17,596 nucleotides of DNA. It comes from JAAZFF01 sp964405775 (GTDB lineage Bacteria; Verrucomicrobiota; Kiritimatiellia; RFP12; UBA3636). Shown piece by piece: positions 1 through 7,739 of this stretch. The position numbers and the translations under genes are program-made. Positions within the stretch are counted from its first letter, which is position 1, and each line of letters starts with the position of its first letter. The notes beneath the pieces are model-generated. The model ran no database searches, was not told the origin of the DNA, and saw only the letters and a program-made list of their open reading frames with translations. The stretch spans positions 1 to 17,596 of the forward strand of contig CAYOPG010000045.1 in the NCBI GenBank assembly GCA_964405775.1, read 5' to 3'.

Positions 1-701
1 AAAATCCGTTCTACTCCGCATCGCTTGCCGGAGCGGGCGAGGTATATGTAATGCCGGGTGCCCCGCTTCGCACCACGGTCGTTGCGACGCACCCGCTTTA
101 CACCAACATAGCGCAGACGGCGGAACTTGTGGTTGTGGACATCGAGCTTGAACCCATCACGACCGCGACGAACATCTTCAACCAGACCATTAACCCATCA
201 GGCGTACCGACAGACGGAGGTTTTGGGAACTTCAGGGTTGCCGTTGAACCCGCAGAGTGGGTGCCCGACGCCGACATAGAGTGGCTCCCATACGATCCGA
301 CAAGCGTAAGTTTCTGGAATGGCGATTCCAATGGGCGTGAAGTGGAGATGGGGCTGTACAACGGGGCATTGCAGACGGTATCGGTTGAAATCAAAGACCT
401 CGTCCACCCCGCTCCGGAAATATCGTTTGAGGGGCATAGCCGGAAGACGATACCAGTGAGATTCATGGTAACATGCAAAGATAACGGCACTGAACCTGCA
501 GCAACCTCCACCCAATGCACAAACTGGGTAAGTGTGGCCAATGGCATATTAGACCAGATCGGAATATCTCTTACCTTGCAAAGCATTGCGTTTACAAACA
601 GACAGGAGTGGTATGAGCTGGATTATTACAATGTATCTGACAATACGGCGTTGCGATCATCTTTTTCCTCTGGAGAGGGTTTCGAGGTGTATGTGAAATA
701 G
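1..701 (+). pseudogene. Secreted metalloprotease paralog, N-terminal part (5' cut by window edge, 3' ended by frameshift)
   Basis: The reading frame is already open at base 3, so the gene begins left of the window; the ATG at 51 is internal. The protein matches the unit-3 protease (8623-9996) almost residue for residue, from NPFYSASLAGAG to the word EGFE. This part holds beta-rich, probably Ig-like modules: an ATHPLYT strand, a VVVDIELEP linker, a VPDADIEW segment and an EISFEGHSRKTIPVRFMV segment. It stops at TAG 699-701, just before the place where the paralog continues to its HELGH zinc site. The missing catalytic part is in the next frame (721-1131), so a one-base shift near 696 separates the two halves. 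Bases 330-622 are identical to 9208-9500. I infer an extracellular or periplasmic protease ancestor that is now broken, unless the shift is a sequencing error or is programmed. No signal peptide is visible because the start is outside the window. Confidence 0.75.
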
Positions 702-720
702 GTTTATAGGTAGGGATGTA

Positions 721-1131
721 GTGGCAAACAACACTTATGAGGGAGCCGTTCTAACAGGTATCTCCACCGGAACAGTTCTTGCGCATGAGCTAGGCCATCA
801 GTTGGGATTTAGGGATATTTATAGCGATGCGTCACCAGACTCCACGGGGTCTGTGCCAGACGACTTCGTCACCAAAGCATGGATGTCGGCAGATTGGACT
901 GGAGATCCCGCACTGTCATATTACAGACATGAGCTTAGGCACTGGGAAACATTGAGGCGGTTGCTTATGCATGGCAAGAAATCAGCCGGTATTCAGCGGG
1001 ACATACCGCTTGGCAACATTCACGGCGTATGGTACGAATTTAATACAAATACATGGGCTAGAGAATACAAGATAAGTGACGCTCCTGTTGGGCGCTCTAA
1101 CATTAAGGAAACTCAATACGATCACAGATGA
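721..1131 (+). pseudogene. Metalloprotease paralog, catalytic C-terminal part (HELGHQLGFRD), separated by frameshift
   Basis: This frame carries the zinc site HELGHQLGFRD, an HExxHxxGxxD motif of the metzincin type with His, His and Asp as expected ligands (His codon at 784). A downstream KAWMSADWTG segment supplies a plausible Met-turn. The rest aligns with the unit-3 protease through RDIPLGNIHGVWYE and NAPVGRS-like segments to the end. In this frame, homology reaches back to about base 697, before the GTG at 721, so the piece is the continuation of 1-701 after a +1 shift. GTG 721 has an AGGG a few bases upstream and could start an independent catalytic fragment, but that fragment would lack a signal peptide. 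The stop overlaps an ATG of the next frame at 1128. Family assignment as M6/M7-like is by motif only. Confidence 0.75.
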
Positions 1132-1145
1132 GGAGACAAGCAAAG

Positions 1146-2063
1146 ATGAAACTTCCAATCACCACATTCGCGTACGTTTTCCTTATCTTCGCGGCGTCCG
1201 CAACACAACATATTGTTTTAACTAAACTTGACGAATCGCTAGCCAGCGATGATCGACAAGCCTCCGTGCGTCTCTATATGAAAAAGCATTCGCTTGACAG
1301 CATGCAGATGATGAAGCTGCTTGATGCCAATATTGAGGAACAGCGCTCGTTCACGGATATTCCCGGTATGCGTGACGTCGCCATGTTTGGCACCATGATT
1401 TCCATGACCTATACGGATGTTGACGAGAGCCTTCCGCGCCTTCTTAAGTACAGTGGGCAGGACTATCCCGAGGCGGTACGCGCTGATGCTGTATCGCTCT
1501 ACATACAGCATGCAGACGACGCTGGCTTTGTTCTGGCTACAAATGTAATGACACAGGCTTGGCGTAGTAGTAGTGAGCATAACCGTATACGTATGGGATA
1601 CTACACCAAGGCTAAAGTAGCCTCGCCGGAGAACAAAGGTGCATATATTGAGCTTCTGAAGTGGGCAGCAGCTTATGACAGGAGCGGAGGTTTTAAGACA
1701 TGGGACAGGCAGTTGAACGAGCTGGATCCATCATGGCGTACAGACCAAATGCGGAGAGCCGCGGTGGAAGCCCAGAAACTCATGCCAACAACTACGATTG
1801 GAACAAACATACTTGAAGATATCCTTCGCGACTACGAAATCGCATCTGGTTTGCGAGAACCTGAACCGCCTCCGGCCGTCCAGCAATCCTCAGAGGACGT
1901 TGTGGCAGAGTCCGGCAAAACAACGCCACCGCAAGGAACGCCGGACACTGCCACACAGCCCACGGAGAACGAAGCCCCATGTTCCCGCACCGCCCCGGCG
2001 ATAGGCGTAGGTGTTCTGGTAATTCTAGCTGCTTTGGGACTTTGGAAACTCCGCCGCAGATGA
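1146..2063 (+). CDS. Exported protein with C-terminal membrane anchor, partner of the unit-1 protease
   Basis: A 305-aa protein of unknown function. It has an N-terminal signal peptide (about residues 1-21), an alpha-helical body, a Pro/Glu/Thr-rich linker from about residue 230, and a C-terminal hydrophobic segment (AIGVGVLVILAALGLW) ending in KLRRR. The body contains ESLPRLLKYSGQDYPE and DAGFVLATNVMTQ, both conserved in the unit-3 partner (10009-10932), so it is a true paralog. I chose ATG 1146 because GAGGAG lies about 10 bases upstream and because the paralog N-termini align there; an ATG at 1128 overlapping the protease stop would add six residues. The protein probably sits with its body in the periplasm or outside the cell, held by the C-terminal helix. 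A Cys lies just before that helix, as in some C-terminal sorting signals. The role is unknown; constant placement after a protease suggests an anchor, inhibitor or processing partner. Confidence 0.8.
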   Translation: MKLPITTFAYVFLIFAASATQHIVLTKLDESLASDDRQASVRLYMKKHSLDSMQMMKLLDANIEEQRSFTDIPGMRDVAMFGTMISMTYTDVDESLPRLLKYSGQDYPEAVRADAVSLYIQHADDAGFVLATNVMTQAWRSSSEHNRIRMGYYTKAKVASPENKGAYIELLKWAAAYDRSGGFKTWDRQLNELDPSWRTDQMRRAAVEAQKLMPTTTIGTNILEDILRDYEIASGLREPEPPPAVQQSSEDVVAESGKTTPPQGTPDTATQPTENEAPCSRTAPAIGVGVLVILAALGLWKLRRR

Positions 2064-2632
2064 ACATCCCAACTGCCATAGACACCTTTCACACGTGGCA
2101 AGGTGCCAACTACGACGCAAAAGAAGCGGTGGAGCTTCACACCACGGTCACGGCGACGCATCCCCTGTACACCAATATACAGCAGACGGCGGAGCTTGTC
2201 GTGGTGGACATCAAGCTTGAACCCATCACGACCGAGACGACGATTTTCAACCAGACCATAAACCCCTCGGGCGTGCCAACTGATGGACAATTCGGGACAT
2301 TCAGAATCGCCGTTGAGCCGGCTGACTTGATCCCGGACACCGACATAGAATGGATTCCATACGATCTGACGAGCGTAAGGTTCTGGAATGATAATTCCAA
2401 TGGGCGTGAAGTCGAGATGGGGCTGTGCAACGGAGCCGTGCAAACGGTGTCGGTTGAAATAAACGACCTTGTCCACCCCGCACCTGAAATATCATTTGAA
2501 GGGCATAGTCGCAGAACAATTCCAGTGAGGTTCATGGTGACGTGTGATGGATACGGCGGCGGATTGCAATTCCACTCCCGGTTTTATAGGTTGACTTTTG
2601 TCTGGTTTTCACCTAATTTGGGGGCTAGTTGA
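2060..2632 (+). pseudogene. Truncated third copy of the protease beta-module, no catalytic site
   Basis: From about base 2139 to 2544 the translation matches the beta-module of the two short proteases: ATHPLYTNI, AELVVVDI, INPSGVP, SNGREVEMGL and EISFEGHSR with RTIPVRFMVTC. At the nucleotide level it is clearly more diverged than those two are from each other. After VTC the sequence changes abruptly to an unrelated Phe/Leu-rich tail and stops, so there is no HELGH motif. The first 25 or so residues (MNIPTAIDTF onwards) do not match the other copies and contain no signal peptide. ATG 2060 overlaps the TGA of the partner gene as ATGA, so it could still be translated by coupling. I read this as a decayed duplicate flanked by two breakpoints. 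It could instead encode a 190-aa binding module without protease activity. Confidence 0.65.
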
Positions 2633-2675
2633 TTAACTGACAGCCTTCCACTAAACCGGAATCGAGGCCGTGAAC

Positions 2676-2930
2676 ATGAAGACTCCCGTTGAATATTTGG
2701 TTTTCTGCAGCGCGTTCGCATGCGTTCTGCAATTCCAATCCAATGCCGCGACTCTGCCACGTATGACGGAAGCCGTGTTAGCCGATACGGAAGTCTCCAC
2801 GAATGTCGCGCTCAAGGCGTGGTCGGAACACGTGCGGACATTCAACGTCTCGGTCTCATTGGATGCCACGGCGTCCAACAACGTGCAAATCGCAATCGGA
2901 GGCGACGCAACCATATTTACAGTGAGATGA
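2676..2930 (+). CDS. Small exported protein coupled to the giant metalloprotease
   Basis: An 84-aa protein. Residues 1-24 look like a signal peptide (MKTPVEYLVF, then a Cys/Ala-rich hydrophobic core, then QSNA before ATLPRM). The mature part is about 60 residues, ends in TIFTVR, and has a predicted beta pattern around FNVSVSLDATASNNVQIAIG. I prefer ATG 2676 because GAGG at 2664-2667 lies 8 bases upstream; a GTG at 2670 is in frame as well. The stop overlaps ATG 2927 of the 1603-aa gene as ATGA, which suggests translational coupling and a shared role. The family is not recognised. It could be the remaining N-terminal piece of a longer beta-domain protein, an accessory subunit, or a short pro-region expressed in trans. 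Confidence 0.65.
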   Translation: MKTPVEYLVFCSAFACVLQFQSNAATLPRMTEAVLADTEVSTNVALKAWSEHVRTFNVSVSLDATASNNVQIAIGGDATIFTVR

Positions 2931-5900
2931 CAACTTCAATCACAAACGCAAATGGCATGGCGGTCTTTCTGATCTGCCTGCTGTGGACATTTGTCCTTTT
3001 CTCGTTACTGATTTCCTTTCTATCGAAGAACGAGGATTTCCAAAGAGCCGTCGGCGCATTTTGCAGGTTGCCGCCGTTGGCAAGGGCAGTTTTTGTAGTG
3101 TTCATATCCGGCGTGATTGTGTTTGGAGGCTCGAAGCCGAGTGCGCTCCGGTCGTATGATTTCACCAACTGGTTCACTTCCGGAACGCTTGACGACGGAC
3201 CGTCGCTTTCCGATGCACAGAAAGCGGCGGGGTTCGCGCTTGTGGCGGCGAAGACGAATGTGGTCTTCGATTTCAACGCGCCTACAAACGCCACGGTGCA
3301 TGATGTCTGGCGGAAGCGCGGCGCGGCTGTCGACGGCTTTCTGCTAAAGCCCGAAGATGGCTGGAGCTTCACACTCGGCACCAACACGCTGGACTCGGTC
3401 TATGTGTCGTCGAGCGGCACGATTGCACTTGAAGAACGGCGTTTCACCTCGCCCAAAGGCCGGATGATGCCGGATTCCTCGGGAGTTTCGTTTCTCGCTC
3501 CTCTCCGGACTTCACTTGGCATCGTGCCGGAGGACAACTGGCATCTGCTGCCGAACTCCGCACAGTCGCTTTTCTGGCACGACGTGACACAGCGCGGCTC
3601 GACCCGCTTCACATGGCAGAACGCGCTTCCGGACCGTGCCACAAACGCCCCCGTCTCCTTCCAGGCCGAGCTTTTCAATTCCGGCGACTTCGTCTTCCGT
3701 TACGACATAGGCACGAATGCCATGCCCGAGCGGTTTGTCATCGGTGCGCAGGCATATAACGGCGGAGAGACCGCGCTAGTGTCATTGCCGGATTCCGCCT
3801 GCTCCTCCAACAGCCACGTATGCTCCACCGTCTGGCATACCGACGGCACCAACATCACCTCGACCCCGCTCTGCGAAGCAATTGGAGACGCTTCTCGCTT
3901 CGAGCTGCGCTGGAGCGCATTCGGCGAAATCACGGGCGATGACACCGACTCCGACGGCATCCCCGACGCCTACGAAATCCTGCTATACCACACCGACCCG
4001 CATCTCGCCGACACCGACGGCGACGGTCTTTCTGACGGCGAGGAAATCTCCTCCGGCATGAACCCGCTTGATCCCGACGAGGACGGCGACGGGTACCCCG
4101 ATGGCATCGACCCGGAGGAATGGCTGGCGAATCCCATATGGGGACATAGCGCAGGGGCGACAAATCTGGTGGTAAAGCTGCTGGGATCTCTGCCGGATGA
4201 AACCCGTTGCACTTTGTCCATCGGATCGCTGCGTCTGCCGCTCGAAGACGCGCAGAGCTGGAGCCTGTATCTTACGCCCGGCGTGGAATATCCGTTCGCC
4301 CTGCTCGGGGCGGGACACCCTGTCGTGAGGCTTGCCGCAGCCGATCCCTCTGAAATGCAGCCAATGGCAGCTCCGACGCCCTCCGGAGTGCGGAGCGGAG
4401 GCGACTCCGGCGCGTTCGTCCTCGACGATCCGTCGGGCGTCTTCTCCGGCAGCGCGGTTCCTGACGCCCGCGGCTTAATGGGGTTTGCGACGATCGACCT
4501 TGAGGCCGGCATCGCGCCCCTGTGGGGCGATGTCTGCCTCCATGGTCCCGATCCCATGCTCAACATTGATCTTGGCGAGGCCGTATCCCCTATTTTCGCC
4601 CAGGACAAGATACAGTGGGATCTAGGCGATGCCTTTGCCTTCACCGAGATGGCTCCCGGGGTATTCAGGCTTATAGCCAATAGCGGCACCATCAGTGCAT
4701 GCATCTCGCCCCCGGAAAGCCTTTTCGGTTTCTCCGGCCCCAGCCACATATCGGCGCACAGGCATCTGGGAGACGGCGACCCATGCGTTGCCTGCGGCTA
4801 CGTGCATAAAACTATAGAGGGATCGGCTACGGGCTGCATCCACGATAAAGGCTGCGCTGCTTTGGAAAGCATTCAAGCGGACTGTTCATGCGCTCCGGGT
4901 TTCATACGAGTTAATTCCGATGACGATGATTTAAACGGCAGTGAAGACCACACCCAGACCTCAGTTGCCGAGGGCGAGGACGATTTCCTGATGTTCCGCA
5001 TCCCGGAGCCGATGGAATGCTACGACTACTGCGACTGCTCGGGCGAAGACAATATATACTGGGAAGTGGCTTCAATCTCCCCGGGTCTCAGGCTGCGTCT
5101 GAATGGCGAAATAGTTACGGCGGGGAAGCGTGTGCCCCCGTCGTCGCTGCTCGCGATAGAGGCCAGGTCCGCCTCTGCAGGTTTTGGAACAGGCCAGATT
5201 GAGTTCGAGATACACGATGAATCCAAAGAGCCGGAAGAAGAAGTTCTGCGGCGTATAACGCGCAGGTTCACCGCCGCAAACGCGCAGATCAAGCCCGACC
5301 GCAACGACGACGGGGATGTGGACGTTTCAGATGCGCGCATTGCCCCTGAATGGGAGGAGACCGTCTGGCGCGTGGCGCGGCGCGAGGACCCGTATCTGCT
5401 GTCGCTTCAGAACGAATGCCCCGGCGGCATGACGCCGAAGGTGTATCTGGCAAATGACGTTTCCCACCCCTCTGTACGCATCGGGGTTGGCGACGACTCT
5501 GCCACAATCGTCCCCGGGGGAAGTGCCGAAACCGGGCGCAACATGACCGTCAACGCCTGGCTCGACGCCTCCGGCCCCGGCACCTCAGCGGATCTGCAAT
5601 ACGGCATTTTAAAATCCGACAACAGCTGGCTTTACTCGGACGAACTGACGATCGAAGTGGTAGACGTAGATCTAGGCGAGCGCTGGATAGCGGCAGGCGA
5701 AACTGCAAGTTATTCTTTTGGCGACTGGGCCGGAAACACCGAATGGTATGTTCTGGAAGACGGATATAAGATCGTGAATTACGGAATGGGATGCGAGTTC
5801 AGCACAAGCCCCTCGCTCCCTGCGGGCGATTACATAGTGAGTGCCGATTTCAACGATCCGATAACAGGCGCGTTTGGAAGCGAAGGCGGTGCGTTGCACA

Positions 5901-7738
5901 TCGTCGATGTCGATATTGAAAAGGACGCCTACGGGGCGCAATGCGGCTCCGACGAGCGTGTCAAAGTCTCCTTAAATACGACAGTGTCCACCGGCCCGGC
6001 GGACTGGCGCATCGAGCCGTTCGTCGCGGACGGCGCGCGGCTGTACGCCACCGCCACGGGCGGCACCGGATTCCAGACCCTCTCCGGCCTCGCGGAAGTC
6101 TGGGTCTCCCCCGGCTCCATCCCGCAGGACTACGCCATCACCGCCACGCATCCATTTGTTCAGACCGCAAACGATACGGCCACGTTCACGAGCATTCTTC
6201 TCGACCTTGATGTAGACTCGGACTATGACGGCAAGATCGATGATCTCGACGATTCTCTGGAAGAAAGTCAAGGCGGTTTTACGGCGACAAATGTCATGCG
6301 GCGGGTTAACCTTAATTTGAATGACGGGGCATATGCCATGCCTTTCGGAGAGGTTGTTCTCAAGGTTGTTTCTGAAGGCTCCGGAAGAGTCAGGCTTTGG
6401 GCGGATGCGGCAAAACGAGTTCCCATTGCATTGGATGATGCCGGCGAGGTCAGGTGGTTTTTTATAGAAAGGCCAAGTGCGCTCTATGTCGAGGGTGTGC
6501 AGGCCAGCTCTTATTTGCGGGATGTAGAGCTTGGGCTGGAATACCCCGGGCATTCATCGGGGTTGGAATTGAAGGACAGCATACGGTTGACGGTGATTGA
6601 AGTCAAGTTCCTTGAAGATGAAACGACAATTTACAATTTCTCGCCTTCCCTCGGTGAGACGGGTAGTTTCAAGGTCCAGGTGTCGCCAACGCCACCAGAC
6701 GGAGGATATACTTGGCTCGCGTTCAACCTGTCCGTTGTCAGGGAATGCGATGGTGGAGCGGAGCAGTTTGTTGATTGGATCGATGTGTCAGATTCATTAA
6801 ATTCGATAAGGCGTCTTCCTTTGGACTTTGGAACGGAAAGCTTCGAATGGGATGGAATACGCGACTACGGCATTGATCTCCCCGCCGCCTCGGGCCCCGA
6901 AACATTCTATGGACTGAGTTCGACGGAGCACGCGCACCGCAGCCTTCCTGCATCAAATGTCGGGGAGCCTGTCCCGCCGCCGATCTGCACTGTCGTGGCC
7001 CGCGTGTACAATCCGAGGACATACGAAATATTAAGCGAAGCCAGGAAACATGTGTTCATACCGCAGGTTGCACGGCTGGTTTATGAAAACGATGCCGTTT
7101 CCTTGCTTCGCACCGAGCTTAGAGCTGCGGATGGCACTCTTTTGTATCCCGCGATTACAAGCTCCCAATGGACGTCGATGAAAACCCAGATCAAGGCGCA
7201 GGTCGAGGAGTTCTACGACCAGACCGGGGCGAACATCAGGATCGTTGACAGTGATTCTGGATTGGTTCAGCCTTATACGTTCGTCAGGGTCGTTCATGGA
7301 GAGTACAATTTAGACCCCGTATATTATTATTCTTGGGGTGTTGGAGGGGGTTGCGATTTCCACGATCTAAAACCTAATGCGAACCCCTCCGACGACATGG
7401 CAAAAGTGAGCGTTTGGGGACACCGCAATATTATCTATAATTGCCATTCTAACAACATTTCCATCCCGCCGCTGCCGCTGTCCTACGACAATCTGTCGTG
7501 GAGCATGGCCGTCACAGCCTGCCACGAACTCGGGCACTCTCTAGGACTGGTGTACAATAACGATATACTTAGGGGATCTGACTACCCATATTGCCACAAC
7601 ACAGTGGTTCCGGCGGGAAAACAATGCCATATGCGCGGAAGCTCGGCTCTCTCGCATCTGGATCCGGAATCAAACTGGGTCTGGACTAACTCCAACACAA
7701 ATTACCTGAAGTTCATACTTCCGAAAGGGGATGAATAA
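2927..7738 (+). CDS. Giant modular metalloprotease (1603 aa) with calcium-binding repeats
   Basis: Two hydrophobic segments (residues about 11-32 and 51-67) should hold the N-terminus in the inner membrane. A large beta-rich domain (about 110-330) follows, then Asp-rich thrombospondin-type-3-like repeats (338-398). A Cys-rich stretch with a CVACG motif lies near 619-660. Single EF-hand/dockerin-like loops are at 791-802 (DRNDDGDVDVSD) and 1097-1108 (DSDYDGKIDDLD). Several Ig-like modules are joined by linkers such as VVDVDLG and IVDVDIEKD. The last 450-500 residues resemble the short proteases of this window and carry the zinc site HELGHSLGLVY (His1533, Glu1534, His1537), with a possible Met-turn Met at 1569. 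The usual third ligand (His/Asp) is Tyr1543 here. I use ATG 2927, overlapping the previous stop as ATGA; the frame stays open upstream to 2720, but there it overlaps the 84-aa gene. Substrate unknown; likely acts outside the cytoplasm. Confidence 0.8.
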   Translation: MTTSITNANGMAVFLICLLWTFVLFSLLISFLSKNEDFQRAVGAFCRLPPLARAVFVVFISGVIVFGGSKPSALRSYDFTNWFTSGTLDDGPSLSDAQKAAGFALVAAKTNVVFDFNAPTNATVHDVWRKRGAAVDGFLLKPEDGWSFTLGTNTLDSVYVSSSGTIALEERRFTSPKGRMMPDSSGVSFLAPLRTSLGIVPEDNWHLLPNSAQSLFWHDVTQRGSTRFTWQNALPDRATNAPVSFQAELFNSGDFVFRYDIGTNAMPERFVIGAQAYNGGETALVSLPDSACSSNSHVCSTVWHTDGTNITSTPLCEAIGDASRFELRWSAFGEITGDDTDSDGIPDAYEILLYHTDPHLADTDGDGLSDGEEISSGMNPLDPDEDGDGYPDGIDPEEWLANPIWGHSAGATNLVVKLLGSLPDETRCTLSIGSLRLPLEDAQSWSLYLTPGVEYPFALLGAGHPVVRLAAADPSEMQPMAAPTPSGVRSGGDSGAFVLDDPSGVFSGSAVPDARGLMGFATIDLEAGIAPLWGDVCLHGPDPMLNIDLGEAVSPIFAQDKIQWDLGDAFAFTEMAPGVFRLIANSGTISACISPPESLFGFSGPSHISAHRHLGDGDPCVACGYVHKTIEGSATGCIHDKGCAALESIQADCSCAPGFIRVNSDDDDLNGSEDHTQTSVAEGEDDFLMFRIPEPMECYDYCDCSGEDNIYWEVASISPGLRLRLNGEIVTAGKRVPPSSLLAIEARSASAGFGTGQIEFEIHDESKEPEEEVLRRITRRFTAANAQIKPDRNDDGDVDVSDARIAPEWEETVWRVARREDPYLLSLQNECPGGMTPKVYLANDVSHPSVRIGVGDDSATIVPGGSAETGRNMTVNAWLDASGPGTSADLQYGILKSDNSWLYSDELTIEVVDVDLGERWIAAGETASYSFGDWAGNTEWYVLEDGYKIVNYGMGCEFSTSPSLPAGDYIVSADFNDPITGAFGSEGGALHIVDVDIEKDAYGAQCGSDERVKVSLNTTVSTGPADWRIEPFVADGARLYATATGGTGFQTLSGLAEVWVSPGSIPQDYAITATHPFVQTANDTATFTSILLDLDVDSDYDGKIDDLDDSLEESQGGFTATNVMRRVNLNLNDGAYAMPFGEVVLKVVSEGSGRVRLWADAAKRVPIALDDAGEVRWFFIERPSALYVEGVQASSYLRDVELGLEYPGHSSGLELKDSIRLTVIEVKFLEDETTIYNFSPSLGETGSFKVQVSPTPPDGGYTWLAFNLSVVRECDGGAEQFVDWIDVSDSLNSIRRLPLDFGTESFEWDGIRDYGIDLPAASGPETFYGLSSTEHAHRSLPASNVGEPVPPPICTVVARVYNPRTYEILSEARKHVFIPQVARLVYENDAVSLLRTELRAADGTLLYPAITSSQWTSMKTQIKAQVEEFYDQTGANIRIVDSDSGLVQPYTFVRVVHGEYNLDPVYYYSWGVGGGCDFHDLKPNANPSDDMAKVSVWGHRNIIYNCHSNNISIPPLPLSYDNLSWSMAVTACHELGHSLGLVYNNDILRGSDYPYCHNTVVPAGKQCHMRGSSALSHLDPESNWVWTNSNTNYLKFILPKGDE
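3938..4120 (+). repeat. Thrombospondin-type-3-like calcium repeats within the giant protease
   Basis: About 60 residues with successive Asp-rich motifs: DTDSDGIPDAYE, then DTDGDGLSDGEE, then DEDGDGYPDGID. This D-x-D-x-D-G-x-x-D pattern is the bacterial TSP type 3 calcium-binding repeat. It usually forms a rigid, calcium-stabilised stalk between domains of secreted proteins. Here it separates the N-terminal beta domain from the Cys-rich and Ig-like part. Confidence 0.85.
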
Positions 7739-7739
7739 A

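Noticed and set aside
98..586. Long antisense ORF over the beta module, with counterparts at 2137-2535 and 8976-9503
   Set aside because: It recurs only because the + strand module is duplicated. It has no ribosome site and no plausible domain, and the + strand frame shows clear protein conservation.
2572..2625. Possible terminator hairpin (TAGGT ... ACCTA) after the truncated module
   Set aside because: The stem is short with a bulge, the loop is large, and no T tract follows.
2720..2926. Upstream extension of the giant protease to a start at 2720
   Set aside because: It overlaps the small exported protein in another frame, adds a basic, low-complexity N-terminus ahead of the membrane segments, and lacks a ribosome site. 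ATG 2927 in an ATGA overlap fits better.
3970..4749. 259-aa antisense ORF within the giant protease
   Set aside because: It is Pro/Ser/Arg-rich as expected of the reverse of an Asp/Gly/Ser-coding region, and it has no recognisable motif.
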